Notes: a model not told the origin generated them from the letters alone. Positions 9,496-19,415 are shown, counted from the first letter of the stretch. The stretch: DNA of 64,000 nt from Streptomyces zhihengii (GCF_016919245.1 NZ_JAFEJA010000002.1:2380436-2444435), one strand, 5' to 3'. Translations and numbers: made by a program.

Positions 9496-9690
9496 CTACA
9501 CGTCAGGTGGGCAGCTTGCGCGCAGCTCGGCCTGCCGCCGGCGGGCATAGCCGTTCAAGTCGTGCTTGATGGCCACGCCGTCTCCAGCCGGGATACGGAT
9601 GGGCGCGCAGTACTTCGCGTCCCGTAGGTGCTGAACGCCGTCCCAGTTGGGGGTGTTTCGAGTGAACACCTGCTGCCCGTCAGTGGTCAT
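9496..9690 (-). CDS. Small hypothetical protein coupled to adenylate kinase
   Basis: A 64-residue basic protein (MTTDGQQVFTRNTPNWDGVQ) whose ATG lies inside the 3' end of the adenylate kinase gene, with an 11-base overlap that favours translational coupling. No domain is recognised. Its location as the second gene of the unit is the main support. Confidence 0.4.
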   Translation of the reverse strand: MTTDGQQVFTRNTPNWDGVQHLRDAKYCAPIRIPAGDGVAIKHDLNGYARRRQAELRASCPPDV

Positions 9691-10360
9691 CCCCGCCGGG
9701 TCCGCCTGCTCGGTCCTTGCCGAGGGCGAGGAGCGCGCGGTTGAGAACCTCTGTGACCTGGCCGAGGGCCGAGATCATGGTTGCGATCCCTTGCGCCTGG
9801 TAGTGGTCGAGGACCGGAGCCGTCTCGCTGCCGTATACCTCCAGTCGCTGTCGGACCGTCGCCTCGCTGTCGTCAGGGCGCTGGTAAAGCTCCCCGCCGC
9901 AGATGTCGCAGAGTCCCGGCACGTCGGGCGGGCTGAACTCGGTGTGGAAGATGTGTGCGGGCTCGTTTCGGCACAACCGCCGTCCGGCGATCCGTCTGAC
10001 CACCTCGGCCTCTGCGATCTCCAGGCCGAGCACAGCATCCAGCCTCGACTGCGATGCGGCCAGCATGCCGTCCAGCGCCTTCGCCTGGGCAAGGCTGCGG
10101 GGGAAGCCGTCCAGCAGGAATCCGCCCCGGGTGTCGGCACGGGTGAGGCGCTCCTGGATCACGCGGATGGTGACCTCGTCCGACACCAGAAGCCCGGCCC
10201 GTAAGCGCGCCCGGTCGTGCTGCCCGAGCAGGGTGCCATGGTCGAGGTGCTCACGGAAGAGATCACCGGTGGAGACGTGCCGGATCGACAGATGCGCGGC
10301 GAGAAGCACGGCCTGCGTGCCCTTGCCAGCTCCGGGCGGTCCGAGGAGGAGGATGCGCAT
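9680..10360 (-). CDS. adk: Adenylate kinase, accessory copy
   Basis: A 226-residue cytosolic nucleotide kinase (ATP + AMP to 2 ADP). Walker A GPPGAGKGT is at residues 7-15, followed by the AMP-binding STGDLFR block and the DGFPRS motif. The LID carries four possible zinc ligands (RRLC, then LCDICGG), as in long adenylate kinases. The C-terminus (GKDRAGGPGGDDH) is slightly extended. The housekeeping adk of Streptomyces sits in the ribosomal-protein/secY operon; this one lies alone among accessory genes, so it is most likely a second copy. Its substrate preference may differ. It overlaps the small gene 9496-9690. Confidence 0.8.
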   Translation of the reverse strand: MRILLLGPPGAGKGTQAVLLAAHLSIRHVSTGDLFREHLDHGTLLGQHDRARLRAGLLVSDEVTIRVIQERLTRADTRGGFLLDGFPRSLAQAKALDGMLAASQSRLDAVLGLEIAEAEVVRRIAGRRLCRNEPAHIFHTEFSPPDVPGLCDICGGELYQRPDDSEATVRQRLEVYGSETAPVLDHYQAQGIATMISALGQVTEVLNRALLALGKDRAGGPGGDDH

Positions 10361-10567
10361 CGATGCGGTGTCCCTTCGTCATGATGGCCATCGAACTCGT
10401 CTCCGGGCGACACGCGATCGCCGCCTACCCGATGACCTTGCCCATCCGGTGATCCATCCCCGTGCGGCGGAACCGTGCCTCGCAAGACGGCAGCGTCGCG
10501 GTGCCGCCTCCACGATGACAGCAGCCGCACCTGCTCGGCAGATTCGGTGAGTCCCGTCCTGGCCGGA

Positions 10568-12064
10568 TCACGCTACGGAATTTCGGAACGGTGGCCGCTC
10601 GTTCCAGCCCACTGGCTCGGACTGTGGCGGGCACGGCGCGCCCTGCTGCAGGACGGCCACGGCCTCGTCAATGCGGCCGAGATCCATGAGGTACCCGGCG
10701 AGGTCGTGCCTGTTCTCGCGGGCGTGGGGCCGCAGGACCGCGACAGCCTCTTCGGTACGTCCGGCACCGGCGAGCAGTTCGGCGATGTGCGGCGCCGCAT
10801 AGGGGGTGCCGCCCTCGGGGTGGGCGCGGACCTGCTCGTACGCCTCGTCGACACGGCCACAGGCCGCCATCAGCGGAAGCCGCATCCAGAGCAGCTCCCA
10901 CTCCACCTCTCCGGGGTGTCCTGTGCGCGCGTCGAGGTAGGCGAGGCCGTCCTCGGGACGTCCCTGGTCGGCGTACAGGGTGCAGAGCTGGTGGAGGATC
11001 CAGTCCTCGGCACCGCCAGGGGCATCGGCCAGGGCCCGCATCACGTCGATCGCTTCGTCGTTGCGGCTGTGGCGCGCCAGAAGGTCCGCCAGGGGCCCCG
11101 CCGTCTGGTAGCGGCGAAGGGAGTCGTCGCCGGCTTGCCGGTACGCGGCGATCGCGCCCTCGATGTCGCCGCGCTCCTCCAGCACTTCGGCCAGGCGCCG
11201 CGTGGCGATCCCCAGGGGCTCGGTCGCGGCGTAGGCGCGCAGTTCGTCGATCCGGTTGTGCCGGGCGAGCAGGTCGGCCAGTTGGTCACGGTTGTTGAGG
11301 GAAGCCTTGTCCCGGGTGTGGAGCAGGGCGATGGCGTCGTCGATGCGCCCGTGGCGTTCGTGGAGGGTGGCGAGCAGTCCGATCGCGGTGTCGGGGTCCA
11401 GGCCGCGGCAGCACCACGGGCTGTCGCACCGGTGGCCGTCCGGGACCCGGGCCGCGAGAAGGGCCGCGACGTCGTCGTCGCGCCCGGCATCGGCGGCGAC
11501 ATCGACCAAGGCCGTGGCGAGAGAGCGGTCGTCGATGTGAGGTTGGAGCAGCGTGAACGCTTCCCCGCTGCGGCCGTGCCGGGCGAGCAGCCGGGCGTAG
11601 GACTCCAGCGCCAGCGGATGCCCGGCCTCCATGCGCATGCGGGTCAGCGTGATCGCCTCATCGGCCCGCCCCCAGCCCTCCAGCAGCCCAGCCGCGGCCA
11701 CAACAGCCGTCCACCAGCCCGTCGCGACATACGGGGCGAGCACGTCCAGCGCCTGCGCCTGCCGGCCCCTCTCACCGAGCAGCCGCGCCCACTCACGCGC
11801 ACAGAACCACTCCCCGTGACACGCCCAGAACCCCGCTCTCTCAGGAACGAGTTCGAGGAGCCGCACGGCCAGATGCGGCGGTATACAGCCCGACTGGGTC
11901 CGGGCCCGGTAGTCAAGATCGGCAGAGTCCACAGCGCAGACCGTAGCCCCATCCGCTGACACCGTCCGCGACACGGTGACCCGGCCGAACGGCGCACCAC
12001 GCTCACGGACGCCCGCGCCACCGCGCGAGCCAGGGCCGGCCCCGGCTGCCCGGAGGGCGTACAC
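10568..12064 (-). CDS. Tetratricopeptide-repeat protein
   Basis: Up to 498 residues made largely of degenerate TPR units of about 34 residues, each containing patterns like LADLLARHNRIDEL, LLARHSRNDEAI, LLAGAGRTEEAV and MDLGRIDEAVAVL. The N-terminal 45 residues are Gly/Arg-rich, so the true start may be downstream, near VDSADLDYRARTQSG. There is no signal peptide, membrane segment or catalytic domain. A single Cys-rich patch (RCDSPWCCRG) interrupts the repeats. Such proteins are scaffolds; partners are unknown. Confidence 0.65.
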   Translation of the reverse strand: MYALRAAGAGPGSRGGAGVRERGAPFGRVTVSRTVSADGATVCAVDSADLDYRARTQSGCIPPHLAVRLLELVPERAGFWACHGEWFCAREWARLLGERGRQAQALDVLAPYVATGWWTAVVAAAGLLEGWGRADEAITLTRMRMEAGHPLALESYARLLARHGRSGEAFTLLQPHIDDRSLATALVDVAADAGRDDDVAALLAARVPDGHRCDSPWCCRGLDPDTAIGLLATLHERHGRIDDAIALLHTRDKASLNNRDQLADLLARHNRIDELRAYAATEPLGIATRRLAEVLEERGDIEGAIAAYRQAGDDSLRRYQTAGPLADLLARHSRNDEAIDVMRALADAPGGAEDWILHQLCTLYADQGRPEDGLAYLDARTGHPGEVEWELLWMRLPLMAACGRVDEAYEQVRAHPEGGTPYAAPHIAELLAGAGRTEEAVAVLRPHARENRHDLAGYLMDLGRIDEAVAVLQQGAPCPPQSEPVGWNERPPFRNSVA

Positions 12065-12236
12065 CGTCCACTCCTTTGCTCCCGACCTTCACACCCAGCG
12101 TCGGTTCGCCCTCCAGCGCGAGGCGCTGCCATCAGGCAGTCGGGAGACGGGAGACGGGAAGTGGAAGGGCACGCGAGGGTGAGCGGCCTGGCGACAGCGG
12201 CCGTTTGTCCGGGGGGTGCGGTGTTCGGTTCGGTGG

Positions 12237-13019
12237 TCAGGAGCGGTGGTCGGTTGCTGCCCTGAGGTCTCGCGTGACGCGGGCCGCTGCGCCGAGGTCG
12301 AGAGTGTCGGTGAGCATGAGGGTTCCGAAGGTGTAGGCGTCGGTCCAGGCGCAGAGGCTGGCGTCGGCGCCGTCGGGTGTGTCGATCAGGCCGCAGCCCA
12401 GGCGCCCGGGCAGGGGGCCGGCGTCGAAGAACGCCGTCTCGCGGGCTTCGGCGCCGGCGAAGAAGTTGCGGAACTCGTTGGTGGGGGAGTGCTGCTGCTT
12501 CTCCCGGGCGAGCCCCGGGTCGCCTTCGACGGTGTTCACGCTCAGCACCGCGGCGACCTCCTGCCCGGCGGTTCCGTAGTACCAGGTCCGCCGGCCGGAC
12601 TCCTCCGTTTCACCACCCCGGGCCAAAGCCGCGTACAGGGCGGCTTCCTCACCGGTCTTGAGCCGGTATTGCCCCAGGGCGCCAGGTGGATCGATACGGC
12701 GATCGGGCCAGGCCCCCGCAGCTACGCCGGGGTCGGTGCCTGAGACGGCGGAGCGTGCTTCGGGACGGTAGTCGAACCCCACCTTGACCAGACCGAGCAC
12801 CGCGATCCCTGCCAGGACCGCAGCCACGGTTCTTCGACGCCGCACCCGAAGCTCCGCCAATGGTGTCTTCGCCGCGGCTGCGACGTGCAGGTCGGCACGC
12901 CGCCAACCGCGGGTGCAGCGCCAGACGATGGCGGAGATCGCCGCGGTCATGAGCAGGGTGCCCATGGCCTGGCCTGCCGCCCAGGACGTGGATGTGGTGT
13001 CGACGGACATCTCGATCAT
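12237..13019 (-). CDS. Membrane protein with extracytoplasmic C-terminal domain
   Basis: A 260-residue protein with two hydrophobic segments, at about 15-33 (AMGTLLMTAAISAIVWRC) and 64-82 (TVAAVLAGIAVLGLVKVGF). A positively charged link (RVRRRR) sits between them, and about 175 residues follow. The tail contains a Cys pair (GCGLID...SLCAW). This topology suggests an anchored domain outside the cell. No named family is recognised; similar proteins are common in Streptomyces. Confidence 0.6.
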   Translation of the reverse strand: MIEMSVDTTSTSWAAGQAMGTLLMTAAISAIVWRCTRGWRRADLHVAAAAKTPLAELRVRRRRTVAAVLAGIAVLGLVKVGFDYRPEARSAVSGTDPGVAAGAWPDRRIDPPGALGQYRLKTGEEAALYAALARGGETEESGRRTWYYGTAGQEVAAVLSVNTVEGDPGLAREKQQHSPTNEFRNFFAGAEARETAFFDAGPLPGRLGCGLIDTPDGADASLCAWTDAYTFGTLMLTDTLDLGAAARVTRDLRAATDHRS

Positions 13020-13425
13020 GGCTGCATCGTAGAACCGGCCTCACACTCCCCAGCCTGCGAGGACCGGCCACCCGCTCCTGCACATGCCCCTGCCGGTGCT
13101 CTGGTCCGGTGACGACACCCGAACCTGCCGAACACGCGACGGCGCTCGCCGCAATCCACACGCCGCCCGCCCCGGGCTTGCAGAGCACAGGGCGGGGGGT
13201 CAGGCATCAGCGCGGGACCTGCACCGAAGCAGTCCGGGGGCCAGCAATGCCCGCATCGCTGTCGTGAGTTGACTGGCCGTCAGTGGCCGGAAGCTCACTG
13301 TGGTCGTCACCAGCGGGGCGCGACGCACCGCCCGTTGCCCGTACAACCTTCTGATGGGGAGGCGAGTCTCAGGAAGCGGCGCCAGCACCACCTCGTGTTC
13401 ATGCACCGTTCCCTGGGAGGAACTT
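13020..13425. other. Intergenic, promoter region only
   Basis: About 400 bp between divergent genes. No coding pattern, repeat or RNA was identified. It must carry the promoter of the FG-GAP protein gene. Confidence 0.4.
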
Positions 13426-15702
13426 TTGATCTCCGCACGCACGACCCGTGTCTCGGCCGCGATCGCCACCGTGCTCGCCGTCACGCTCGGCGCCGGCGCC
13501 CTGTCCGTCCCGGCCACCGCCGCACCGCTGCCCGCCACCGTGGCGGACGAAGCGGGCACGCGCCAGGCGCCCGTGAGCTACCCCGAGGACGGATTCTTCA
13601 CAGCGGCCGGCAAGACCGGCTTCCTCACCAGCGAGCGATCCCCGAGCCAGAAGTTCCGGTGGACCCGCTTCGCGGACGGCTCGTCCACCATGCTCGACGC
13701 CTCGGTGGCCGACTCCACCGGCACGGACGTGATCATGACCGGGATGGGGCAGAGCCTCCCGCGTTCCCTGGTTGTCAAGCTCCACGACATGGCCGCCGGC
13801 GGCAGCACCGTCACCATCGACCTCGGCCCACTGAACGGCGTCTACGTACAGGCCGTCTCCAAGGACACGGTCCTGGCGGAGTTCCCGAAGGCGGACGGCA
13901 CCGTCGAGCTGCGCCTCGTCACCCGCACCGGCGACACCGTGACGCAGCGGAAGGTCGAGGGCATCCCGGCCGGGGCCTCGTCCATCGCCGCCACTCCCGC
14001 GCGCGACGGCTCGGTCCTCGTCGACTACTACCTCGGAAGCGGCACTCCCACGCAGTGGCGGAGCCAGTTCGCCGTGGTGGACCTCGCCGCCGCCAAGGTC
14101 GTCTCCACGCACGAGACCGACGGCAACAGCTACGGCAGATGGGCCGGCGCACTCTCCGCCACCCATCTGGCCTGGGCGGCGGAAGGCGGCACATACGTCA
14201 CGGTGGACCGGGCGACCGGCGCGGAGAGCCGGATCGACATCGACTTCGACTTCTACGAGGGCGATCGCAGCGTCGTCGCTCTGCTGGGTTCGTGGGCGAT
14301 GTACGGCACCCCGGCGACCCTGGCGGGCAACGGCACGGGTGACACCCGCAAGCTCATCCCCCTCACGGCGAAGTCGCTGACCTCGGGCGAGACGGTGGAG
14401 CTTCTCGACTACGTCGAGGACGTGAAGCCCGGCGCCGACAACACCCTGCTCGCCCGCGGCGGGACCGTGGAGCAGGGTGAAGGGCTCTACCGGATCTTCC
14501 AGGGCGCGGACGGCACACCGGCTGCCGAACTGGTCGCCTCCACCGGTGAGCCGACGCAGCTCGTCTACCTCGGGCAGCAGATCCCGCCCACGGTCGACGT
14601 CACCTCGCCGATCTCGCTGAAGTGGAAGCTGTCCCGCGAGAACGCCGACGTGGACCTGACGATCCGGCACCGCGCCACCGGCGAGGTCTTCGAGAAGACG
14701 CTGCACCTGTACAGCGAGTCCGCCGGCAGCGAGTACTACTACGGTGACGGGGTCTTCGGCATCCGCTGGGAGCAGATCGAGGCCGTGACGGGCAAGGAAG
14801 CCGAGGCGGGGGAGTACGAGTGGTCCTTCGTGGCCCGCCCGCAGAACGGCGTCGGCCCCGCCGTGGAAGCGAGCGGAAGTTTCGTCGGCGCCAAGGGCCT
14901 TCCCACGGCGCACGACCTCGACTGGAACGGCACCCCCGACCTGCTGGCCCGTGACGCCCAGGGAGGGCTGTGGCAGCTCGACACCCGGTACGACGCCACG
15001 CAGAAGACCCTCGTGCCGCAGTACGGGCCGGACGTGGTCGGCCCCGGCTGGGGAATCTACGACCGGATCGAGACGGTCGGCGGCATCGGCTCCGGCGCCG
15101 CCGACTTCGTCGCCCGGGACAAGAGCGGCGTCCTGTGGCTGTACGACGTGACCGGCAACGGGTACGCGACGAAGTGGGCGGCACGCAAGTCCCTGGGCGG
15201 CGGCTGGAACACCTACACCCACATCACCGGCGGCAGCGACCTGAACAGCGACGGCCGCCCCGACCTGGTCACCGCCGACACGGCCGGCGTCCTGTGGATG
15301 CACCCCGGCACCGGCGACGTCAGCGCACCTTTCGGGGCGCGGCAGAAGATCGGCAACGGCGGCTGGGGCATCTACAACCAGATCACCGCCACCGGCGACA
15401 TCGGCGGCGCCCCTGGCGGCGACCTGGTCGCCCGGGACAAGGACGGCGTCCTCTGGCTCTACCTGGGCAAGGGCGACGGCACCTTCGCCGCCCGCACGCA
15501 GATCGGCGGCGGCTGGCAGGCGTACACCGACACCATCGGCATCGGCGACGCCAACGACGACGGCCACCCCGACCTGTACGCCTACGGACCCGGCAACAAG
15601 AGCTGGTACTACGCCGGAACCGGCGCGTGGAGAACCCCCTTCGCACCCCGGGCCACAAGCTCGGTACTCCCCACGAACTCCTCGTACAACCACGTCTCCT
15701 GA
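13426..15702 (+). CDS. Secreted FG-GAP/VCBS repeat protein
   Basis: The start is TTG 13426, chosen because GGAGG lies 5 bases upstream and the signal peptide begins at once (ISARTTRVSAAIATVLAV, cleavage near TAA-APLP). The product has about 758 residues. The first two thirds contain beta-rich repeats without a recognised catalytic motif. From about residue 490 there are at least four FG-GAP-like blades with D-x-N-x-D-G-x-x-D calcium loops, for example DLNSDGRPDLVTADTAGVLW and DANDDGHPDLYAYG, alternating with GWGIY/GWNTY turns. Such seven-bladed C-termini in Streptomyces exoproteins are thought to bind ligands or carry enzymes. A perfect hairpin terminator follows. Confidence 0.75.
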   Translation: MISARTTRVSAAIATVLAVTLGAGALSVPATAAPLPATVADEAGTRQAPVSYPEDGFFTAAGKTGFLTSERSPSQKFRWTRFADGSSTMLDASVADSTGTDVIMTGMGQSLPRSLVVKLHDMAAGGSTVTIDLGPLNGVYVQAVSKDTVLAEFPKADGTVELRLVTRTGDTVTQRKVEGIPAGASSIAATPARDGSVLVDYYLGSGTPTQWRSQFAVVDLAAAKVVSTHETDGNSYGRWAGALSATHLAWAAEGGTYVTVDRATGAESRIDIDFDFYEGDRSVVALLGSWAMYGTPATLAGNGTGDTRKLIPLTAKSLTSGETVELLDYVEDVKPGADNTLLARGGTVEQGEGLYRIFQGADGTPAAELVASTGEPTQLVYLGQQIPPTVDVTSPISLKWKLSRENADVDLTIRHRATGEVFEKTLHLYSESAGSEYYYGDGVFGIRWEQIEAVTGKEAEAGEYEWSFVARPQNGVGPAVEASGSFVGAKGLPTAHDLDWNGTPDLLARDAQGGLWQLDTRYDATQKTLVPQYGPDVVGPGWGIYDRIETVGGIGSGAADFVARDKSGVLWLYDVTGNGYATKWAARKSLGGGWNTYTHITGGSDLNSDGRPDLVTADTAGVLWMHPGTGDVSAPFGARQKIGNGGWGIYNQITATGDIGGAPGGDLVARDKDGVLWLYLGKGDGTFAARTQIGGGWQAYTDTIGIGDANDDGHPDLYAYGPGNKSWYYAGTGAWRTPFAPRATSSVLPTNSSYNHVS

Positions 15703-15722
15703 CCCATTCCTAGGCAACCACC

Positions 15723-15757
15723 CCCGGGCCCTCCCGCAGACCATGGGAGGGCCCGGG
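15723..15757 (+). terminator. Perfect hairpin after the FG-GAP gene
   Basis: A 13-bp perfect stem (CCCGGGCCCTCCC and its complement) with a 9-base loop starts 20 bases after the stop. Confidence 0.8.
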
Positions 15758-16014
15758 CGCGGAGGCGCACGGCAGGTCTCCGGGCAAGGCACAGGGGCCG
15801 ATCAAGCGTCCCGGCAGCCGCGCACCACCTTCCGGCCCGGCCCGGCCGGTGCGCGTCCTGGCTGGTCCGTACCCGCTGCCCCTCACGCACATCCAGGACC
15901 TCCCCAGCCACCCATGCAAGGATCGTCCGGCGGGCCTCGCCGTGGGGCCAACGTCTCCTGCACCACAACACTTCAGCGGATCCTAAACCTCGGCGAGGCG
16001 CACCAGCCGGCCCT

Positions 16015-16200
16015 GTGGTGCTGAGCGAAGCACACGTAGCGGCGGCGGCCCGTGGTGATCAGGTGGCCTGCGGCGAAGAAGTGAACCGCAGCTACGGCCG
16101 GACACTCCTCACCATGGACGGCATGCAGTTCTGCACCTTTGTCAGCCGACGCTCGATCGCGTGGACCGAGGTCGCGGGCATCGACCGGAAGAGGCGTGCC
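16015..16200 (+). pseudogene. PH-domain protein remnant
   Basis: The frame contains RSYGRTLLTMDGMQFCTFVS and then RRSIAWTEVAGIDRKRR. This matches the first strands of the PH-like domain found in many Streptomyces membrane proteins (GxxxLTPxGMxFRTF, then PWxEV). The C-terminal half of the domain is missing and the following sequence is not coding-like. Confidence 0.35.
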
Positions 16201-16299
16201 GGCGAACCGTGCGGCCGCCTTCCGGGCCCGGGCACAGGAGACGGCCTTGAGGCACCTGCCGCTGCACCCCATCCGGTGATTTCCCACCGATGAGCCACC

Positions 16300-16880
16300 A
16301 GAGTTCGCCGGGCCTGGGACCAGGGGCTGGTAGGCCCCTGGGTGTCCTTGGAGAGATGCGTTGCCGAGTCCGGGCGTCGTACGGCCGAAGACGAACGTGT
16401 GCCGCTGTGCCGGTTCGCCGTCCCCGAGCTGGCTGGGACGGTCGTATCGGCCCGAGGGACATCGAGCCTGGCGGACACCGATTGCCCATCTTGAGGTTGG
16501 TGATACGCCGCTCCGCGTCTGCGATGCAGGGCCCTACCGGCAGACGCGAGTCGATGCTGGACGCTGGCCAGCGGGACACCGTCCCCGGCACGGCAGCCCG
16601 GAGACCGCCACCGCCTCCACCCCGTCGACGTCCACGAGCCGGCGCACACGTCACGGCATGAAATCGCCCTCCAGGCGCCGTATACGGGCGGGGTAAGTCC
16701 AGACCACCCGTGATGCGAAGCCGGACGGGTTGGAGGGGCCGGGCGGGCCATGATTTGCTGAGGACGAGGCCCGCTCAGCACAGAAAGCGGTGGCCCTGCG
16801 ACGATGTGTGGGCAGGACGGTTGGCACGCACGCGGGCAAGCGCGCGATCGAAGCCGGCCGACGGGCTGACGAGCGAAGCG
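16300..16880. other. Non-coding stretch, nothing recognised
   Basis: About 580 bp with overlapping open frames on both strands but no recognisable protein pattern, repeat or RNA. Decayed coding sequence is likely. Confidence 0.35.
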
Positions 16881-16887
16881 GGTGTGG

Positions 16888-17448
16888 ATGCAAACGCTGG
16901 TGGAGGGGGCTGTCGCGGAGGCACTGCGCGACAGGGGCGGCGGGGTGATCCGTCTGTACGTCGCGGCCTGCGCGGAACGCATGGCGCCGCTGTTCATAGG
17001 CCTGCGGGCGGGGGCGCCCGGGCGCGAAGCCGACCTGGACTTGTGCGTGCGGTCCGTACGCGACCTCTGGCATACCGGCCAGCCCCTGGTCGACGCTGCA
17101 GAGCGTGTAAGCGCGCTGGAGCGGTTCCCCGAACTGCAACCGGGCGAAGAGGGGACCACCCACGTCGCCGATACCTATGCCTTCTTCGGCGCCCTCGTCC
17201 TGCGGCACGCCCTGCTGGCCAACAGCACCGGGGATGCCCGTGACGCGGTGGCCTGTGGCCATGCGGCACTCACCGCGGTGGGGATGCTGGACCAGAACCT
17301 CGCGGGTGCGGGCTTCAGTGCCGAGGAGCAGCAGCTTCAGTCCCGCTCGGCGACCGGCGACGCCGCAGGTCTTTGGGAGGCCAGCGTGACAGCGGGACGG
17401 GAGCGGTTCCGTGCAGTGCTGGGGCGTACCGCACCACCGGCCCGATGA
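16888..17448 (+). CDS. Hypothetical protein, duplicated 3' end elsewhere
   Basis: A helical, soluble protein of about 186 residues (start ATG 16888; GTG 16882 is possible). The core includes VADTYAFFGALVLRHALLAN and GHAALTAVGMLDQNLAGAG. The last roughly 190 bp are repeated at about 95% identity at 26140-26330, fused to another gene. Its stop overlaps the ATG of the next small frame as ATGA. The family was not recognised; short helices of the GHAALTAVGMLDQ type are seen in uncharacterised Streptomyces proteins. Confidence 0.55.
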   Translation: MQTLVEGAVAEALRDRGGGVIRLYVAACAERMAPLFIGLRAGAPGREADLDLCVRSVRDLWHTGQPLVDAAERVSALERFPELQPGEEGTTHVADTYAFFGALVLRHALLANSTGDARDAVACGHAALTAVGMLDQNLAGAGFSAEEQQLQSRSATGDAAGLWEASVTAGRERFRAVLGRTAPPAR

Positions 17449-17561
17449 CGACCGTCGCCCGCGCCGACGAGGCGTCCGTCCTTGCAGTGCTGCGGCACTT
17501 CACCACTGTCATCGAGGAGACCGGCCCCGCGCCGAAGGTCGCCCGCGTGCCGAAGCGGTAA
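17445..17561 (+). CDS. Short coupled ORF
   Basis: A 38-residue frame (MTTVARADEASVLAVLRHFT) whose ATG overlaps the upstream stop (ATGA). It may be a real small partner of the previous gene or the start of a truncated one. A short palindrome (TGCCCAATTGGGCG, 17571-17584) separates it from the convergent gene. Confidence 0.3.
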   Translation: MTTVARADEASVLAVLRHFTTVIEETGPAPKVARVPKR

Positions 17562-17597
17562 ATGGCCTCTTGCCCAATTGGGCGAGAATGATCTTGG

Positions 17598-18335
17598 TTA
17601 GGTCGCGGACGAGCACCCTTCCAAGGAGGACGGCTTCACCGCCTTCCACATCATCAAGAACTCCGGCCCGGCGAGGGCGACTCTGGCGCGTTCCACTGAC
17701 GACGGGGTCCTGAGTTCGCCACCGTCCTGCCGCACCCACAACACACCCGAAGGCTCGGCCACGATCAGGCCGTTAGTGCCGCCGACAGGACGGGACGAGT
17801 CGCTTGAGGCATAGATGTTCTCGAACACGGAACCGGGGATGTCCACACGGGTGCAGGGCGGAACCGTGCCGAGGAACTCGACTGTGTCGTCACTTCTGGG
17901 CGTTCCTGGCGTGAAAAGTTGTAGGTAGACAGCGGCCGGATCAAGACTCCGGTTCACCACGACTCGCACCCAGCCCTCAGACGAGTGGTACCCGTCGACC
18001 CACGTCGTGATCCGGGACGCCAGTCTGCGGTCTTCCTGTTGTTGACGCTGCTTGGACTGGGCAAGCTGATCGTCGGCCACCTGAGCAGACTTCAGTGTTC
18101 CCCAGGCCGTGACGGCAAGCCCTGCGGCTGCCACAAGGGCCGCGATCACCGTGGTGTGCCTGACCCAGTCCGCCTGGTGGTACCACCTTGCGGCCGTGCG
18201 ACCGAGATGCGTGACCCAGCGTCGCAGTCGGTTACTCGTCGGCACTGGTGTCGCCACATCCGGCCGCCGCAGGCGAATCGGCGGGCGCCGCGGTATCTGC
18301 TGAATGCGTAAGCGTGGCGGGCGTGAACGGGGCAT
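17598..18335 (-). CDS. Membrane-anchored protein with one TM segment
   Basis: A 245-residue protein. The first 58 residues are Arg/Pro-rich and cytoplasmic. A TM helix is at about 62-80 (VIAALVAAAGLAVTAWG), followed by a short Gln-rich coiled segment (DDQLAQSKQRQQQEDRRLAS) and a beta-rich domain with VDGYHSSEGWVRVVVNRSLD and VPPCTRVDIPG. The last part resembles C-terminal domains of uncharacterised Streptomyces membrane proteins that follow a QxRQQxEDR coil. Function unknown. Confidence 0.65.
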   Translation of the reverse strand: MPRSRPPRLRIQQIPRRPPIRLRRPDVATPVPTSNRLRRWVTHLGRTAARWYHQADWVRHTTVIAALVAAAGLAVTAWGTLKSAQVADDQLAQSKQRQQQEDRRLASRITTWVDGYHSSEGWVRVVVNRSLDPAAVYLQLFTPGTPRSDDTVEFLGTVPPCTRVDIPGSVFENIYASSDSSRPVGGTNGLIVAEPSGVLWVRQDGGELRTPSSVERARVALAGPEFLMMWKAVKPSSLEGCSSAT

Positions 18336-18589
18336 ACGGCCTCACAATTCCTAGGTCCTGACCGCACAGACGTGACTTCCGAAGGAGACGGTTGCGGCCA
18401 GCCAACGACACAAGCCGGGCTGCCTGTTCATCCCGCCCCGTGACCCGCCATCAAGGCGCTCCCCAAGGGCGGTAAGCCCTTCGGGGAGGAAGACGACGAC
18501 GAGAACGACGAGAACGACGAGGCCGCGAAAGCCTCCGAACTCCTTCGACGGGCCTGACCCCACCGTCGCCGCCGGCGCAGCCCGCCCCG

Positions 18590-18715
18590 ACAGCACCACC
18601 CCTGCAGGTCGACGAGCAGGTCCTCGCGGCCGTGGAAGGGAACGGTCTGCCGTCCGGCCTCCAGCAGCGCCGCCGGCGTCACCGGAGCACGGGGGACGGC
18701 GGTGTGGATGGTGGG
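18590..18715 (-). pseudogene. P-loop/TPR regulator N-terminal fragment
   Basis: The minus strand encodes AVPRAPVTPAALLEAGRQTV, then PFHGREDLLVDLQGWC. This is the linker that precedes the P-loop in Streptomyces NTPase/TPR proteins (PAALL-x-AR-x-VPF-x-GRE-x-LL-x-L-x-WC). The P-loop itself is absent; the sequence degenerates beyond WC. Confidence 0.35.
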
Positions 18716-18742
18716 GTCGGCGATGCTGTGTCCCCAGGTTGG

Positions 18743-19336
18743 TCACGCTGTGTGAGCCATCTTGCGTACGATCTGAACGGCGAGGGCTCCGAGGGCGACG
18801 AAGAGCTGGGGGTAGGACGTGTAGTGGGTCTGCCGTTCCCATAGGCTGATGAGTGCTATCTGCGGCGAGCTGCTGCTGAGGTGTCGGTCGGACGGCGACG
18901 TCGGTGGGTGGAAGATCGGCGCGAGGGAGGGCTCGCTGCCGGTGATGCGGCTCCAGACCGGGCGGAGGCTGACTCCCGGGTCCGGTCGGTCGGTCTTCTG
19001 CCCCTTCGGGGGGCGTGTTGCCGGCAGAGTTCGTCCCATGTCTCCTCGTCGAGGTGCCAGGCGGCGAACTGTGTGCGGCGGGCCTGATAGTCGACTTGGC
19101 GACCAGAACGCACCACTCGCGAGCAGGAGGGCACCCATCCCCCAGATCCTGGGCCGCCTGACGTGCCGATGAAGCCGATGGCCGGGAAGGCGGCCGAGGA
19201 TCAGCGCATGGATGCCGAGTGCGACAGCCGTCAGCGCAAGCGCGCCCGCTATGAGCGCCACCCCGAGCACCCCACCCCCAAAAGCCGCTCCCACGGCCCA
19301 CCCCCTTGCACACCGCACTTCGACGACCGGGATCAA
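18743..19336 (-). pseudogene. Small membrane protein remnant and unknown tail
   Basis: The frame begins with a strongly hydrophobic stretch (GAAFGGGVLGVALIAGALAL...IHALILG) and a second segment (GMGALLLASGAFW). It then degenerates, while a neighbouring frame shows QARRTQFAAWHLDEETWDEL. The tail contains PVWSRITGSEPSLAP, which resembles a tail at about 21720 in the minus strand. I read it as two or more decayed pieces rather than one protein. Confidence 0.35.
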
Positions 19337-19415
19337 TGTGGCAGGGGAAGCAGCGGCCCGAACTAACGCACCGCGAAGTCTGCTTCGCCGGGCACGTGGG
19401 TGACATCATCGGCCC

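Noticed and set aside
13399..15792. Long minus-strand frame opposite the FG-GAP gene
   Set aside because: Composition is that of an antisense shadow; the plus strand has signal peptide and repeats.
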